Shown in pieces: positions 7,085-15,918 of a stretch of 64,000 nucleotides of DNA. The notes beneath the pieces are model-generated. The model was not told the DNA's origin and ran no database searches. It saw only the letters and a program-made list of their open reading frames with translations. The position numbers and the translations under genes are program-made. Origin of the DNA: JBDSKH01 sp050245915 (GTDB lineage: Bacteria; Actinomycetota; Actinomycetes; Actinomycetales; Microbacteriaceae); assembly GCA_050245915.1 (NCBI GenBank), contig JBFWWZ010000002.1, forward strand, positions 62,001 to 126,000. Reading direction: 5' to 3'. Every line of letters begins with the position of its first letter. Within the stretch, counting starts at the first letter, position 1.

Positions 7085-8109
7085 CCTCTGAGCGTAGCCA
7101 GCAGGCGGCGCATCGAGTCGACCCGGTCGGCGCTCAGCCGGCCGTCGGCGACCGCGTCATCCAGGGCGCAGTCGGGCGCGTCGGCGAGATGACTGCACCC
7201 GCGTGGGCACTCCAGCGCGACCTCGGCCAGGTCGGTGAACGATCGCAGGATGTTGTCCGGGTCGACGTGCCCCAGCCCGAACGAGCGCACACCGGGCGTG
7301 TCGATGATCCAGCCGCCGGTCGGAACCCGCAGCGACACCGTCGACGACGAGGTGTGCCGGCCGCGGCCGGTGACCACGTTCACGTCGCCGACCGCGCGAT
7401 CCGTTCCGGGTACGAGCGCATTCACCAGGGTCGACTTGCCGACGCCCGAGTGACCGACCGCCACGGTGGTGTGACCGTCGAGCATCGGCGCGAGCTCGGC
7501 GACGGGGAAGTCGAGATTCGAGCTGCGCACCACCGGGATGTCGAGCCCGGCGAAGTTGCGCAGGAACGGCTCCGGATCGGCGAGATCGGTCTTCGTGAGA
7601 ACGAGGAGGGGCGAGATGCCGGCGTCGTAGGCGGCGACCAGGTAGCGGTCCACCAGCCGTGGGCGCGGTTCCGGGTTGGCGGCGGCGACCACGATCATCA
7701 ACTGGTCGGCGTTCGCGACGATGATCCGCTCGACCTCATCGGTGTCGTCGGCGCTCCGCCGCAGCAGCGTGGTGCGGGGCAGGATGCGGACGATGCGCGC
7801 CAGGGAGCCCTCCGCGCCGCTGGTGTCGCCCACGACATCCACCCGGTCGCCGGTGACGATGGCGTCGTTGCGCAGCTCACGGGCGCGTGTGGAGGTCAGC
7901 ACGCGTTCCTCGTCCCCGTCGCCGATGAGCACCGTGTACCGGCCCCGGTCGACCGAGAGCACGCGCCCCGGCACCGCGTCCTCGTGGTCGGGCCGGGTCT
8001 TCGTGCGCGGGCGGTTGCCTTTCGGGTTCGGCCGCACCCGCACATCCGACTCGTCCCACTCGCCGAACTCGCGGTCGTCGTCCGGGTCGTCGGGAGGGAG
8101 CCAGCTCAC
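7081..8109 (-). CDS. rsgA: Ribosome small-subunit-dependent GTPase A
   Basis: RsgA is a circularly permuted GTPase that checks late 30S subunit assembly. The 342-residue protein has an acidic N-terminal extension, an OB domain (about 45-115), then the GTPase motifs in permuted order: G4 LTKTDL (171-176), G1 GHSGVGKST (219-227), G3 DTPG (270-273). The C-terminal zinc module has C301, C305, H307 and C314. The GTG start is one base past the aroA stop (TGACGTG). Confidence 0.93.
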   Translation of the reverse strand: MSWLPPDDPDDDREFGEWDESDVRVRPNPKGNRPRTKTRPDHEDAVPGRVLSVDRGRYTVLIGDGDEERVLTSTRARELRNDAIVTGDRVDVVGDTSGAEGSLARIVRILPRTTLLRRSADDTDEVERIIVANADQLMIVVAAANPEPRPRLVDRYLVAAYDAGISPLLVLTKTDLADPEPFLRNFAGLDIPVVRSSNLDFPVAELAPMLDGHTTVAVGHSGVGKSTLVNALVPGTDRAVGDVNVVTGRGRHTSSSTVSLRVPTGGWIIDTPGVRSFGLGHVDPDNILRSFTDLAEVALECPRGCSHLADAPDCALDDAVADGRLSADRVDSMRRLLATLRG

Positions 8110-8110
8110 G

Positions 8111-9502
8111 TCAGAGCTCGATCCAGCTGGTCGCGGCCGGGTCGCCCAGCATCGCCGCCCACAGATCGGGGAACTCGGGCAGCGTCTTCGCGGTGGTCCC
8201 GATGTCGTCGAGGTCGACGCCCCGGATCGCGAGGCCGACGAGGGCCCCCGTCGTCGCCATCCGGTGGTCGGCGTAACTGTTCCAGGCGGCGCCGTGCAGC
8301 GTGGCGGGATCGGCCGGCTCGAACGCGAGCCCGTCGTCGAGCTCGGTCACGTGCGCGCCGATGGCGGTGAGCTCGGCGGCGAGTGCCGCCAGCCGGTCGG
8401 TCTCGTGGCCGCGCAGGTGGCCGATGCCGGTGATGCGGCCGTGGGCATGGGCGAGCGCCGCCAGCGCCGCGAAGGTGGGGGCGAGCTCGCCGCCCTCGGA
8501 GAGGTCGAGGTCGACGCCCGCGATCGTCGCGCCGCCCAGGAGACCCGCCCCGCCATCCACCGTCAGGGCGCCCCCCTCGCGCCGCACCGTGGCGCCGTAG
8601 CGGGGCAGCAGGTCGGCCAGCAGCGCTCCGACCTGCGTGGTCTGCTCGGGCCAGTCCTCGATCGTCACGGTGCCGCCCGCGATCAGCGCGGCGGCCAGGA
8701 ACGGCGCCGCATTCGACAGGTCGGGTTCGATCGGGATGTCGGCGCCGGCGATCGGCGCGCGCGGCACCACCCAGACGCCGGGCTCCGGGCTCGACACCGT
8801 GACCCCGCGCCGCGCGAGGGTCGCGACCGTCATCTCGATGTGCGGCATGCTCGGCAGCCGTTCGCCGGAGTGCCGCAGCGTCAGCCCGCGCTCGAAGCGG
8901 GGTGCCGCGAGCAGCAGACCGGAGACGAACTGACTCGACGCGGAGGCGTCGATCGTGACCTCGCCGCCCTCGACGCCGCCCGAGCCGTGGATCGTGAACG
9001 GGAGGGCGCCGCGCCCGTCGTCCTCGACATCCACCCCCAGGTCGCGCAGCGCCTGGATCGTGGTGCGCATCGGGCGGTTGCGGGCGTGCGCGTCGCCGTC
9101 GATCGCGACCGGCCCGAGGGCGAGGGCGGCGACCGGCGGGATGAAGCGCATCACCGTGCCGGCCAGACCCGCGTCGATCGAGGTGCTGCCGGTCAGCTCG
9201 CCGGGCGTGATCGCCCAATCGCCGCCCTGCACGTCGACGGTCGTGCCGAGGGACCGCAGCGCCTCCGCCATCAGGTCGGTGTCGCGGGCGCGCAGCGGCC
9301 GGCGCAGGGTGGACGGGCCCTCGGCGAGCGCCGAGAGCACCAACTCGCGGTTCGTGAGGCTCTTCGACCCGGGCAGGCCCAGACGCGCCGACAGGGGTCC
9401 GGATGCCACGGGCGCCACCCAGACGCCCGGCGCCTCGGGCGCGCCCGGCTCGCGGTCGCCGAGGATGTCTGCGCCGCGGTCGGAATATCGGGAGAGGCCC
9501 AT
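8111..9502 (-). CDS. aroA: 3-phosphoshikimate 1-carboxyvinyltransferase (EPSP synthase)
   Basis: AroA joins phosphoenolpyruvate to shikimate 3-phosphate in the shikimate pathway. Diagnostic segments are LPGSKSLTNRELVLSALA near the N-terminus, DGDAHARNRPM, and YADHRMA near the C-terminus. With ATG 9502 the protein has 463 residues; a GTG at 9529 would add nine. ATG is preferred because a minus-strand -10 hexamer TACCCT (9517-9512) predicts a start near 9505, giving an almost leaderless message. The gene heads an operon with rsgA and hisN and is divergent from sigH, whose promoter overlaps the aroA start. Confidence 0.93.
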   Translation of the reverse strand: MGLSRYSDRGADILGDREPGAPEAPGVWVAPVASGPLSARLGLPGSKSLTNRELVLSALAEGPSTLRRPLRARDTDLMAEALRSLGTTVDVQGGDWAITPGELTGSTSIDAGLAGTVMRFIPPVAALALGPVAIDGDAHARNRPMRTTIQALRDLGVDVEDDGRGALPFTIHGSGGVEGGEVTIDASASSQFVSGLLLAAPRFERGLTLRHSGERLPSMPHIEMTVATLARRGVTVSSPEPGVWVVPRAPIAGADIPIEPDLSNAAPFLAAALIAGGTVTIEDWPEQTTQVGALLADLLPRYGATVRREGGALTVDGGAGLLGGATIAGVDLDLSEGGELAPTFAALAALAHAHGRITGIGHLRGHETDRLAALAAELTAIGAHVTELDDGLAFEPADPATLHGAAWNSYADHRMATTGALVGLAIRGVDLDDIGTTAKTLPEFPDLWAAMLGDPAATSWIEL

Positions 9503-9514
9503 CGGTTTCCAAGG
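9482..9514 (+). promoter_or_regulatory. SigH/SigR-type autoregulatory promoter of sigH
   Basis: GGAAT at 9482-9486, exactly 18 bases, then GTT at 9505-9507 matches the SigR/SigH consensus GGAAT-N18-GTT of actinobacterial thiol-stress sigma factors. It is placed to transcribe sigH, with a start near 9514, so SigH probably activates its own gene. The site overlaps the first codons and promoter of divergent aroA. Confidence 0.8.
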
Positions 9515-9573
9515 GTATGACAGCCGCACTCCTCGAACGCGCCATCGTGCCGACGGGGATAGGCTCGACCGCG

Positions 9574-10179
9574 ATGACCGACTCGAAACCCGGCACTCCC
9601 GACCTGCGTGCGCTCTTCGAAGAGCAGGCGATCCCGTTCATGGATCAGCTGTACGCCGCGGCGATGCGCATGACGCGCAACTCCGCGGACGCCGGCGATC
9701 TCGTGCAGGAGACCTACGCGAAGGCGTACGCGGCGTTCGCCCAGTTCGAGCAGGGCACCAACCTGAAAGCCTGGCTGTACCGCATCCTCACGAACACGTT
9801 CATCAACAACTACCGCAAGAACCAGCGGCAGCCGTACCAGAACGCGATCGACGAACTCGAGGACTGGCAGCTGGGCTCCGCCGAGTCGCTCACCCAGGGC
9901 CGCTCCACCCGTTCGGCCGAAGCCGAGGCGATCGACCACCTCCCCGACAGCGATGTCAAAGAGGCGCTGCAGTCGATCCCCGAAGACTTCCGGCTCGCGG
10001 TGTACCTCGCCGATGTCGAAGGCTTCTCGTATCAGGAGATCGCCGACATCATGAAGACCCCCGTCGGAACCGTCATGAGCCGGCTGCACCGTGGCCGCCG
10101 GCTGCTGCGTGAACGGCTCGCCGACTACGCGCGTCAGCGCGGATTCTCTGAAGACGCCATCTCCGGGAGCAAGAAATGA
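9574..10179 (+). CDS. sigH: ECF sigma factor SigH/SigR (thiol and heat stress)
   Basis: The 201-residue protein is a group IV sigma factor. Region 2 has ALRMTRN-like and DLVQETYAKAYAAF segments and GTNLKAWLYRILTN; region 4 has GFSYQEIADIM and GTVMSRLHRGRR. The sequence follows mycobacterial SigH closely. Two in-frame ATGs are possible. The one at 9574 matches the usual family N-terminus. The one at 9517 would add 19 residues and lies about three bases after the predicted start of the SigH-dependent transcript. The gene overlaps its anti-sigma factor gene by four bases. Confidence 0.95.
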   Translation: MTDSKPGTPDLRALFEEQAIPFMDQLYAAAMRMTRNSADAGDLVQETYAKAYAAFAQFEQGTNLKAWLYRILTNTFINNYRKNQRQPYQNAIDELEDWQLGSAESLTQGRSTRSAEAEAIDHLPDSDVKEALQSIPEDFRLAVYLADVEGFSYQEIADIMKTPVGTVMSRLHRGRRLLRERLADYARQRGFSEDAISGSKK

Positions 10180-10400
10180 CGGATTGCGGCTGCGAGAAGG
10201 CCAAGGCCGAGCTCGAGGAGTACCTCCACCGCGAGCTCAGCGCCGAGGACTTCCGTGACATCACCGAGCACCTCGAGAACTGCGAGGACTGCACCGGCGA
10301 GCACCTCGTCGGGCTGACCATCACCCAGAAGGTGCAGCGCGCCTGCCAGGAGACCGCACCCGAAGAGCTGCGGGCTCGCGTGCTGGAGATCCTGGGCTAG
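10176..10400 (+). CDS. rshA: Zinc-binding anti-sigma factor RshA/RsrA
   Basis: The 74-residue ZAS-family protein should hold SigH inactive under reducing conditions and release it when thiols are oxidised. It has the motif H32-x3-C36-x2-C39 (HLENCEDC) plus N-terminal C4 and C6, one of which may be the fourth zinc ligand or redox partner. The ATGA overlap with sigH couples their synthesis. Its TAG stop is the first three bases of the repeat motif TAGGTCTCGA. Confidence 0.93.
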   Translation: MTDCGCEKAKAELEEYLHRELSAEDFRDITEHLENCEDCTGEHLVGLTITQKVQRACQETAPEELRARVLEILG

Positions 10401-10439
10401 GTCTCGACACGCCGCTCCGCGGCTACTCGACCGGCGCTA
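10398..10439. repeat. Dispersed gene-end repeat, copy b
   Basis: TAGGTCTCGACACGC begins at 10398 and GCTACTCGACCGGCGCTA ends at 10439. The element separates convergent rshA and kgd. The left end supplies the rshA stop (TAG 10398-10400), and the right end, read on the minus strand, supplies the kgd stop (TAG 10439-10437). Confidence 0.75.
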
Positions 10440-13400
10440 CAGCGTCAGGGCCTGCTCCAGCAGCAGGGTCTGCTGCGCCGCGCTCACCTTCGTCGACCCG
10501 GCCGCCGGAGACGCCGCCGCCGGACGCGAGACGACGTACAGCGGACGGTCGAGGTGCTTGGCGAGCTCCATGTTGAGGAACGGCCAGGCGCCCTGGTTCT
10601 CCGGCTCCTCCTGCACCCAGACCAGCTGAGCGCTGGGGTAGCGGCTGAGCACCGCGTTCAGCTCGGCGACCGGGAGCGGGTAGTACTGTTCCATCCGCAC
10701 CAGGGCGAAGCTCGACGCGTCATCCCGCTTCTCCAGCTCGCCCAGCAGGTCGTAGTGGAGCTTGCCGGCGTGCAGCAGCACCCGCCGCACCGTGCCCGGA
10801 TCCTGGATGCGGGCGTCATCGAGCACCGGCTCGAAGCGGCCACTGGTGAAGTCGGCCACCTCGCTGGTGGCGCCCTTCAGCCGCAGCATCGACTTCGGGG
10901 TGAAGACGATCAGCGGCCGACGGGGCCGTGCGTACGCCTGGCGGCGCAGCAGGTGCGCGTACGACGCGGGCGTCGACGGACGCGCGATCGTCATGTTGTC
11001 TTCCGCCGCGAGCTGCAGGTAGCGCTCGATGCGCGCCGACGAGTGGTCGGGTCCCTGGCCCTCGTAGCCGTGGGGGAGCAGCATCACCACGCTGGAGCGC
11101 TGGCCCCACTTCTGCTCGGCGCTCGACACGAACTCGTCGATCACCGTCTGGGCGCCGTTGGCGAAGTCGCCGAACTGCGCCTCCCAGAGCACGAGCGCGT
11201 CGGGGCGCTCCACGGAGTAGCCGTACTCGAAGGCGAGTGCGGCGTACTCGCTCAGCAGCGAGTCGTAGATCGAGAACCGCGGCTGGCTCTCCGACAGGTT
11301 CGCGAGCGGCAGCCACTCCTGCCCGTTCTGCCGGTCGTGGAAGACCGCGTGACGGGACACGAACGTGCCGCGCCTGGCATCCTGACCCACCAGCCGCACC
11401 GGGGTTCCTTCGACCAGAAGTGAGCCGAGAGCGAGGAGTTCGCCGAAGCCCCAGTCGATGCCGCCCTGGCGGCTCATCTCGAAGCGCTTCTTCAGCAGCT
11501 GCTGCAGCTTCGGGTGCACGGTGAACCCGGCGGGCGGGTTGGCGTGCGCGTCGCCGATCAGCGTCACCACGGCCGGGTCGATGGCGGTGGATTCCGGCTC
11601 GAGCGCTGCGACCGAGGTCGCGTCGCCCGTGTCGCCGGGCGAGCCCTCCTGCACCACCGGGAGGGTGCCGGTCTGCGCCGCGTGGGTCTCCGCGAAGGCG
11701 CGCTCCAGGCGCTCCTGGAAGTCCTTATGCGCGGCTTCGTATTCCTCGGTCGTGATGTCGCCGCGGCCGACCAGCGCCTCGGTGTACAGGGTGCGGACGC
11801 TGCGCTTCGCCTCGATGAGGTTGTACATCAGCGGCTGCGTCATCGACGGGTCGTCGCCCTCGTTGTGTCCGCGGCGGCGGTAGCAGACGAGGTCGATGAC
11901 GACGTCGCGCTTGAACTCCTGGCGGTACGCGAAGGCGTGCTCCGCGACGCGGACCACCGCCTCGGGGTCGTCGCCGTTCACGTGGAAGATGGGCGCCTGG
12001 ATGGTCTTGGCGACATCCGTGTTGTAGACGGAGGTGTGACCCTCGCTCGGCGGCGTCGTGAAGCCGACCTGGTTGTTGATCACGACGTGCACCGTGCCGC
12101 CGGTCTTGTAGGCGCGAAGCTGCGACATCTGCAGGGTCTCGACGACGACGCCCTGCCCCGACATCGACGCGTCGCCGTGCACCAGGATCGGCAGGGTCGA
12201 GAAGTCGCCGCCGGTGCGATCCTGCTTGGCGCGGACGATGCCCTCGAGCACGCCGTTGACAGCTTCGAGGTGCGACGGGTTCGCGGCGAGGTACACCGGG
12301 ATCTGCTTTCCCGACATGGCCGTGAAGGTTCCCTCGGTGCCGAGGTGGTATTTCACATCGCCCGACCCCTGCACGGTCTTCGGGTCTTGCGTGCCCTCGA
12401 ACTCGCGGAAGATCTGACCGTACGTCTTGCCGGCGATGTTGGTCAGCACGTTCAGCCGCCCGCGGTGCGCCATGCCGATCGCGACCTCGTCGAGGCCGGC
12501 CTCGGCAGCACCCTGCAGGATCTCGTCCATCAGCGCGATCGTCGACTCGCCGCCCTCGAGGCTGAAGCGCTTCTGCCCGACGTACTTGGTCTGCAGGAAG
12601 GTCTCGAACGCCTCCGCCTCGTTGAGCTTGCCCATGATGCGGAGCTGCTCTTCCTTGGTGGGCTTCTCGTACGGCTGCTCGAGACGCTGCTGGAACCACG
12701 CGCGCTGCACCGGGTCCTGGATGTGCATGTACTCGACGCCGACGGTGCGGCAGTACGAGTCGCGCAGCACGCCGAGGATCTCGCGGAGCAGGGCGGAGCG
12801 CTTGCCGGCGAACCCGCCGACCACGAACTCGCGGTCGAGGTCCCAGAAGGTGAGCCCGTGGTTGCCGATCTCGAGGTCGGGGTGCGAGCGCTGCCGGTAC
12901 TCGAGCGGGTCGATGTCGGCCATCAGGTGGCCCCGCACGCGGAACGAGTTGATCAGCTCTTGCACGCGCGCCGTCTTCGACACGTGGTCGGAGAGGTCGA
13001 GGTTGATGTCCTCGGCCCAGTGGATCGGGTCGTACGGGATGCGCAGCGCCGCGAAGATGCCCTCGTAGAACTGGTTCTCGCCGATCAGCAGCTCGTGGAC
13101 GCGCTTCAGGAACTCGCCCGAGCCCGCACCCTGGATGACACGGTGGTCGTAGGTGCTGGTCAGCGTGATCGTCTTGCCGATGCCGAGCTCGGACAGCGTC
13201 TTCGGGCTGGAGCCCTGGAACGCGACCGGGTACTCGAGCGCACCCGCTCCGACGATGCAGCCCTGACCGCGCATGAGGCGGGGGACGGAGTGCTCGGTGC
13301 CGATGCCGCCGGGGTTGGTCAGCGAGATGGTGACGCCCTGGAAGTCGGCGGCGGTCAGCTTGTTGTTCCGGGCGCGGGAGACGACGTCTTCGTAGGCGGC

Positions 13401-14138
13401 GAGGAACTCGGCGAACGTCATCGTGTCGGCGCGCTTGATGGCGGGGACGAGCAGCGAGCGGGTTCCGTCGGGCTTCGGCAGGTCGATCGCGATGCCGAGG
13501 TTGATGTGCGCGGGTGCAACGACGCTGGGCTTGCCGTCCGGCTCGTCGTAGTAGACGTTCTGGCTCGGGAAGTCTTTCAGCACCTGCACCATCGCCCAGG
13601 CGATGAGGTGCGTGAACGAGACCTTGCCGCCGCGGGCGCGCTTCAGGTGGTTGTTGATGACGATGCGGTTGTCGATCATCAGCTTCGCCGGCACGGTGCG
13701 CACGCTCGTCGCGGTCGGCACCGTGAGGCTCGCGTCCATGTTGGTCGCGAGGGTCTTGCTCATGCCCTTCAGCGCGGTGACCACATCGGCCTCGGTGTCG
13801 ACGTCGTCAACGACGGGGGTGCTGGCCGTCTGCGGCGCCTCGGCCGGGATCGGCTGAGGCTTCGCGGGCGCGTTGGTGGTGCGCGCGACGATCGGGTTCT
13901 CGCTGGTGGGGGTGGGGTCCGCCGGGATGATCGGGATGCTGCTGGTCTGGTCGCTCACCTCGGTCACGGGGTGATACGCCTCGAGGATCGGCCACCAGCT
14001 CTGGTCGACGGAGTTCTTGTCGACGAGGTACCTCTCGTACATCTCATCGACGAGCCATTCGTTGGCGCCGAATTCTCCGGAGTTTCCGTCGTCGGGAACC
14101 GTCCCGGTCACCGGGTTTGACACGGCTGAATCGCCCAC
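10437..14138 (-). CDS. kgd: Multifunctional 2-oxoglutarate decarboxylase/dehydrogenase (E1o with fused E2-type acyltransferase domain)
   Basis: This is the actinobacterial Kgd/OdhA protein of the TCA cycle. The order is: N-terminal helix (EWLVDEMYERYLVDKNS), flexible Pro/Thr-rich linker, E2-type acyltransferase domain ending with the catalytic TYDHRVIQGAGSGEF, then the thiamine-diphosphate E1 domain with IGMAHRGRLN, GDASMSGQGVV and NNQVGFTTP. The length of about 1,233 residues matches mycobacterial Kgd and corynebacterial OdhA. No lipoyl domain is present, as expected, so it needs a separate E2 partner. In relatives it is inhibited by the FHA protein GarA/OdhI; that gene is not here. The start is GTG 14138 or GTG 14123. 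The gene is divergent from guaB1. Confidence 0.95.
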   Translation of the reverse strand: MGDSAVSNPVTGTVPDDGNSGEFGANEWLVDEMYERYLVDKNSVDQSWWPILEAYHPVTEVSDQTSSIPIIPADPTPTSENPIVARTTNAPAKPQPIPAEAPQTASTPVVDDVDTEADVVTALKGMSKTLATNMDASLTVPTATSVRTVPAKLMIDNRIVINNHLKRARGGKVSFTHLIAWAMVQVLKDFPSQNVYYDEPDGKPSVVAPAHINLGIAIDLPKPDGTRSLLVPAIKRADTMTFAEFLAAYEDVVSRARNNKLTAADFQGVTISLTNPGGIGTEHSVPRLMRGQGCIVGAGALEYPVAFQGSSPKTLSELGIGKTITLTSTYDHRVIQGAGSGEFLKRVHELLIGENQFYEGIFAALRIPYDPIHWAEDINLDLSDHVSKTARVQELINSFRVRGHLMADIDPLEYRQRSHPDLEIGNHGLTFWDLDREFVVGGFAGKRSALLREILGVLRDSYCRTVGVEYMHIQDPVQRAWFQQRLEQPYEKPTKEEQLRIMGKLNEAEAFETFLQTKYVGQKRFSLEGGESTIALMDEILQGAAEAGLDEVAIGMAHRGRLNVLTNIAGKTYGQIFREFEGTQDPKTVQGSGDVKYHLGTEGTFTAMSGKQIPVYLAANPSHLEAVNGVLEGIVRAKQDRTGGDFSTLPILVHGDASMSGQGVVVETLQMSQLRAYKTGGTVHVVINNQVGFTTPPSEGHTSVYNTDVAKTIQAPIFHVNGDDPEAVVRVAEHAFAYRQEFKRDVVIDLVCYRRRGHNEGDDPSMTQPLMYNLIEAKRSVRTLYTEALVGRGDITTEEYEAAHKDFQERLERAFAETHAAQTGTLPVVQEGSPGDTGDATSVAALEPESTAIDPAVVTLIGDAHANPPAGFTVHPKLQQLLKKRFEMSRQGGIDWGFGELLALGSLLVEGTPVRLVGQDARRGTFVSRHAVFHDRQNGQEWLPLANLSESQPRFSIYDSLLSEYAALAFEYGYSVERPDALVLWEAQFGDFANGAQTVIDEFVSSAEQKWGQRSSVVMLLPHGYEGQGPDHSSARIERYLQLAAEDNMTIARPSTPASYAHLLRRQAYARPRRPLIVFTPKSMLRLKGATSEVADFTSGRFEPVLDDARIQDPGTVRRVLLHAGKLHYDLLGELEKRDDASSFALVRMEQYYPLPVAELNAVLSRYPSAQLVWVQEEPENQGAWPFLNMELAKHLDRPLYVVSRPAAASPAAGSTKVSAAQQTLLLEQALTL

Positions 14139-14202
14139 TCTCGTCTTAGCGCTGGTCAGTGTCTTCAGCTTATTCAACCAGCCTGGCCGTAGCGTGGATG
14201 CC

Positions 14203-15471
14203 ATGCGCTTCTCGACGCCGGTTCCCCCGCACGATCTGACGTACTCCGACGTGTTCCTCGTGCCCAGCCGTTCGGCGGTCACCAGCCGCCTGGATGTCGA
14301 CCTGGCCCCCGGCGACGGCACCTCCGCGACGATCCCCATCGTGTCCGCGAACATGAACTCGGTCACCGGCCCGCGCCTCGCGGCGACCCTGGCGCGGCGC
14401 GGCGGGCTCGGCGTGCTGCCCCAGGACCTGGCGATGGATGACATGGTCGCCGCGATCGGCGCGGTGAAGAACGCGTCGCCGCTGTGGGCCGACACCCTCC
14501 CCGACATCGGGGTCGATGTCGATGCGCTCCCGACCATCGACGCGCTCGACCCGCGCGACGCGTTCGATCTGCTGGTCGCCGGAGGTCACGAGTTCGCTCG
14601 CATCGCGGGCGGCGGCGTGGTCAGCCGCAACAGCGCGCTTCGCGGCACCATCTACACCCCCGCGGTGGATGCGGAGGGGCGCCTGATCGTCGCAGCAGCC
14701 CTCGGGATCAACGGCGACGTCGCCGGCAAGGCACGGGTCCTGGTGGACGCGGGCGCCGACGTGCTGGTCCTCGACACCGCGCACGGGCATCAGGAGGGGA
14801 TGCTGCGTGCGCTCGACGCCATCGCGGATTCCGGCGTCCCGGTCGTCGCCGGCAACATCGTCACCCCGGAGGGGGCGAGGGATCTCGTGGAGGCCGGGGC
14901 CGGCATCCTGAAGGTCGGTGTGGGCCCGGGTGCCATGTGCACGACCCGCATGATGACCGCGGTGGGGCGGCCCCAGTTCTCGGCCGTGCTCGAGACCGCG
15001 CAGGCGGCTCGCGAGCTCGGCGCGCACGTGTGGGCGGATGGCGGGGTGCGGTACCCGAGGGATGTCGCGCTCGCGCTGGCGGCGGGGGCCGCGTCCGTGA
15101 TGATCGGCTCCTGGTTCGCCGGGACCGTCGAGGCGCCCGGTGACCTCGAGTCCGACCCCGACGGCCGCGTGTTCAAGCAGAGCTGGGGCATGGCGTCGAC
15201 GAAGGCGGTGCACGCGCGGTTCGGCGCTCTCGACCCCTACGAGCTCGCCCGGAAGGAGCTCTTCGCCGAGGGGATCTCGAGCTCGAAGATCTACCTCGAC
15301 CCGCTGCGTCCGTCGCTGGAGGATCTGCTCGACATGATCACCTCGGGGGTCCGCAGCTCGTTCACCTACGCCGGTGCCGCCGACCTTCCGGCGTTCCACG
15401 AGCGCGCCGTCGTCGGCATCCAGAGCGCCGCCGGGTACGAGGAGGGGAAAGCGCTGCCGGTCTCGTGGTGA
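14203..15471 (+). CDS. guaB1: GuaB1-type IMP dehydrogenase/GMP reductase family protein
   Basis: The 422-residue protein belongs to the IMPDH/GMPR family: PIVSANMNSVTG near residue 45, DTAHGH at 191-196, and the catalytic loop GPGAMCTTR with C246. The insert between the barrel halves (about 95-160) is only about 60 residues, half the usual CBS pair. Mycobacterial GuaB1 has been characterised as a CBS-containing GMP reductase, so GMP to IMP salvage is the likely reaction rather than IMP dehydrogenation. The -10 hexamer TAGCGT at 14190-14195 is seven bases before the ATG and there is no ribosome binding site, so the message is probably leaderless. Confidence 0.85.
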   Translation: MRFSTPVPPHDLTYSDVFLVPSRSAVTSRLDVDLAPGDGTSATIPIVSANMNSVTGPRLAATLARRGGLGVLPQDLAMDDMVAAIGAVKNASPLWADTLPDIGVDVDALPTIDALDPRDAFDLLVAGGHEFARIAGGGVVSRNSALRGTIYTPAVDAEGRLIVAAALGINGDVAGKARVLVDAGADVLVLDTAHGHQEGMLRALDAIADSGVPVVAGNIVTPEGARDLVEAGAGILKVGVGPGAMCTTRMMTAVGRPQFSAVLETAQAARELGAHVWADGGVRYPRDVALALAAGAASVMIGSWFAGTVEAPGDLESDPDGRVFKQSWGMASTKAVHARFGALDPYELARKELFAEGISSSKIYLDPLRPSLEDLLDMITSGVRSSFTYAGAADLPAFHERAVVGIQSAAGYEEGKALPVSW

Positions 15472-15490
15472 TCTGACCTACCCTTCGCGG

Positions 15491-15811
15491 GTGCAGGTCT
15501 TCACCCTCCTCGGCGATCCCGTGCGCCTGCGCATCGTCGAGATCCTGGCGAGCGGGGAGCAACCGGTCGGACGGGTGACCGAACTGGTGCGCACCCGCCA
15601 CCTGGTGAGCCGTTCCGCCGTCTCGCACCAGTTGCGGGTGCTGCGAGACGAGGGTTTCGTCGTCTACCGCGCATACGGTTCCGGGGACCGTTACCGGCTC
15701 GCCTGGGACGCGATGGACCGGCTCGACGCCGCGGTCGAAGCGCTGTTCGTCCGATGGGAGGGGCGGGTTCGGTGGCCCTATGCCGTGAGCCTGGAACCGC
15801 CGCGGCGATGA
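15491..15811 (+). CDS. Small ArsR-family winged-helix regulator
   Basis: The 106-residue protein is a compact winged-helix DNA-binding domain: FTLLGDPVRLRIVEIL at the N-terminus, recognition helix SRSAVSHQLRVLRDEGFV (about 39-56), and a wing YRAYGSGDRYRLA. Metal-binding cysteine motifs are absent. The start is GTG 15491, six bases after a -10 hexamer TACCCT (15479-15484), so the message is probably leaderless. It is the last core gene before the accessory region. Its target is unknown. Confidence 0.8.
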   Translation: MQVFTLLGDPVRLRIVEILASGEQPVGRVTELVRTRHLVSRSAVSHQLRVLRDEGFVVYRAYGSGDRYRLAWDAMDRLDAAVEALFVRWEGRVRWPYAVSLEPPRR

Positions 15812-15863
15812 CAGCGACTGGTGGCCGTTCTCGGACTGACCTGTCCCTCCGGGGATCCGGTGA

Positions 15864-15918
15864 GTTCAAATCCCACCGGTACCGCCATGAAAACCTTGTT
15901 CAGGCAGGGGTTTTCTGC
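15864..15918 (+). repeat. tRNA 3'-end remnant with terminator, copy 1 (att-like, left)
   Basis: The stretch reads as T-loop TTCAAAT, T-stem CCCAC, acceptor strand CGGTACC, discriminator G and CCA (15866-15888), then a hairpin GAAAACC...GGTTTTC (15890-15916). The 5' T-stem strand here is GTGAG, which mispairs with CCCAC, and no acceptor 5' strand GGTACCG is found upstream, so this is not a working tRNA. The first 32 bases recur exactly at 40867. Confidence 0.75.

Noticed and set aside
11514..14120. 868-residue plus-strand frame opposite kgd
   Set aside because: It is an antisense shadow: composition is biased and no domain is recognisable, whereas the minus strand has all Kgd motifs.
15800..15890. 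Complete tRNA gene ending in CCA at 15888
   Set aside because: Only the T-loop, 3' T-stem and 3' acceptor strand are present. The T-stem has an A-C mismatch and no GGTACCG 5' acceptor strand or anticodon arm lies upstream.
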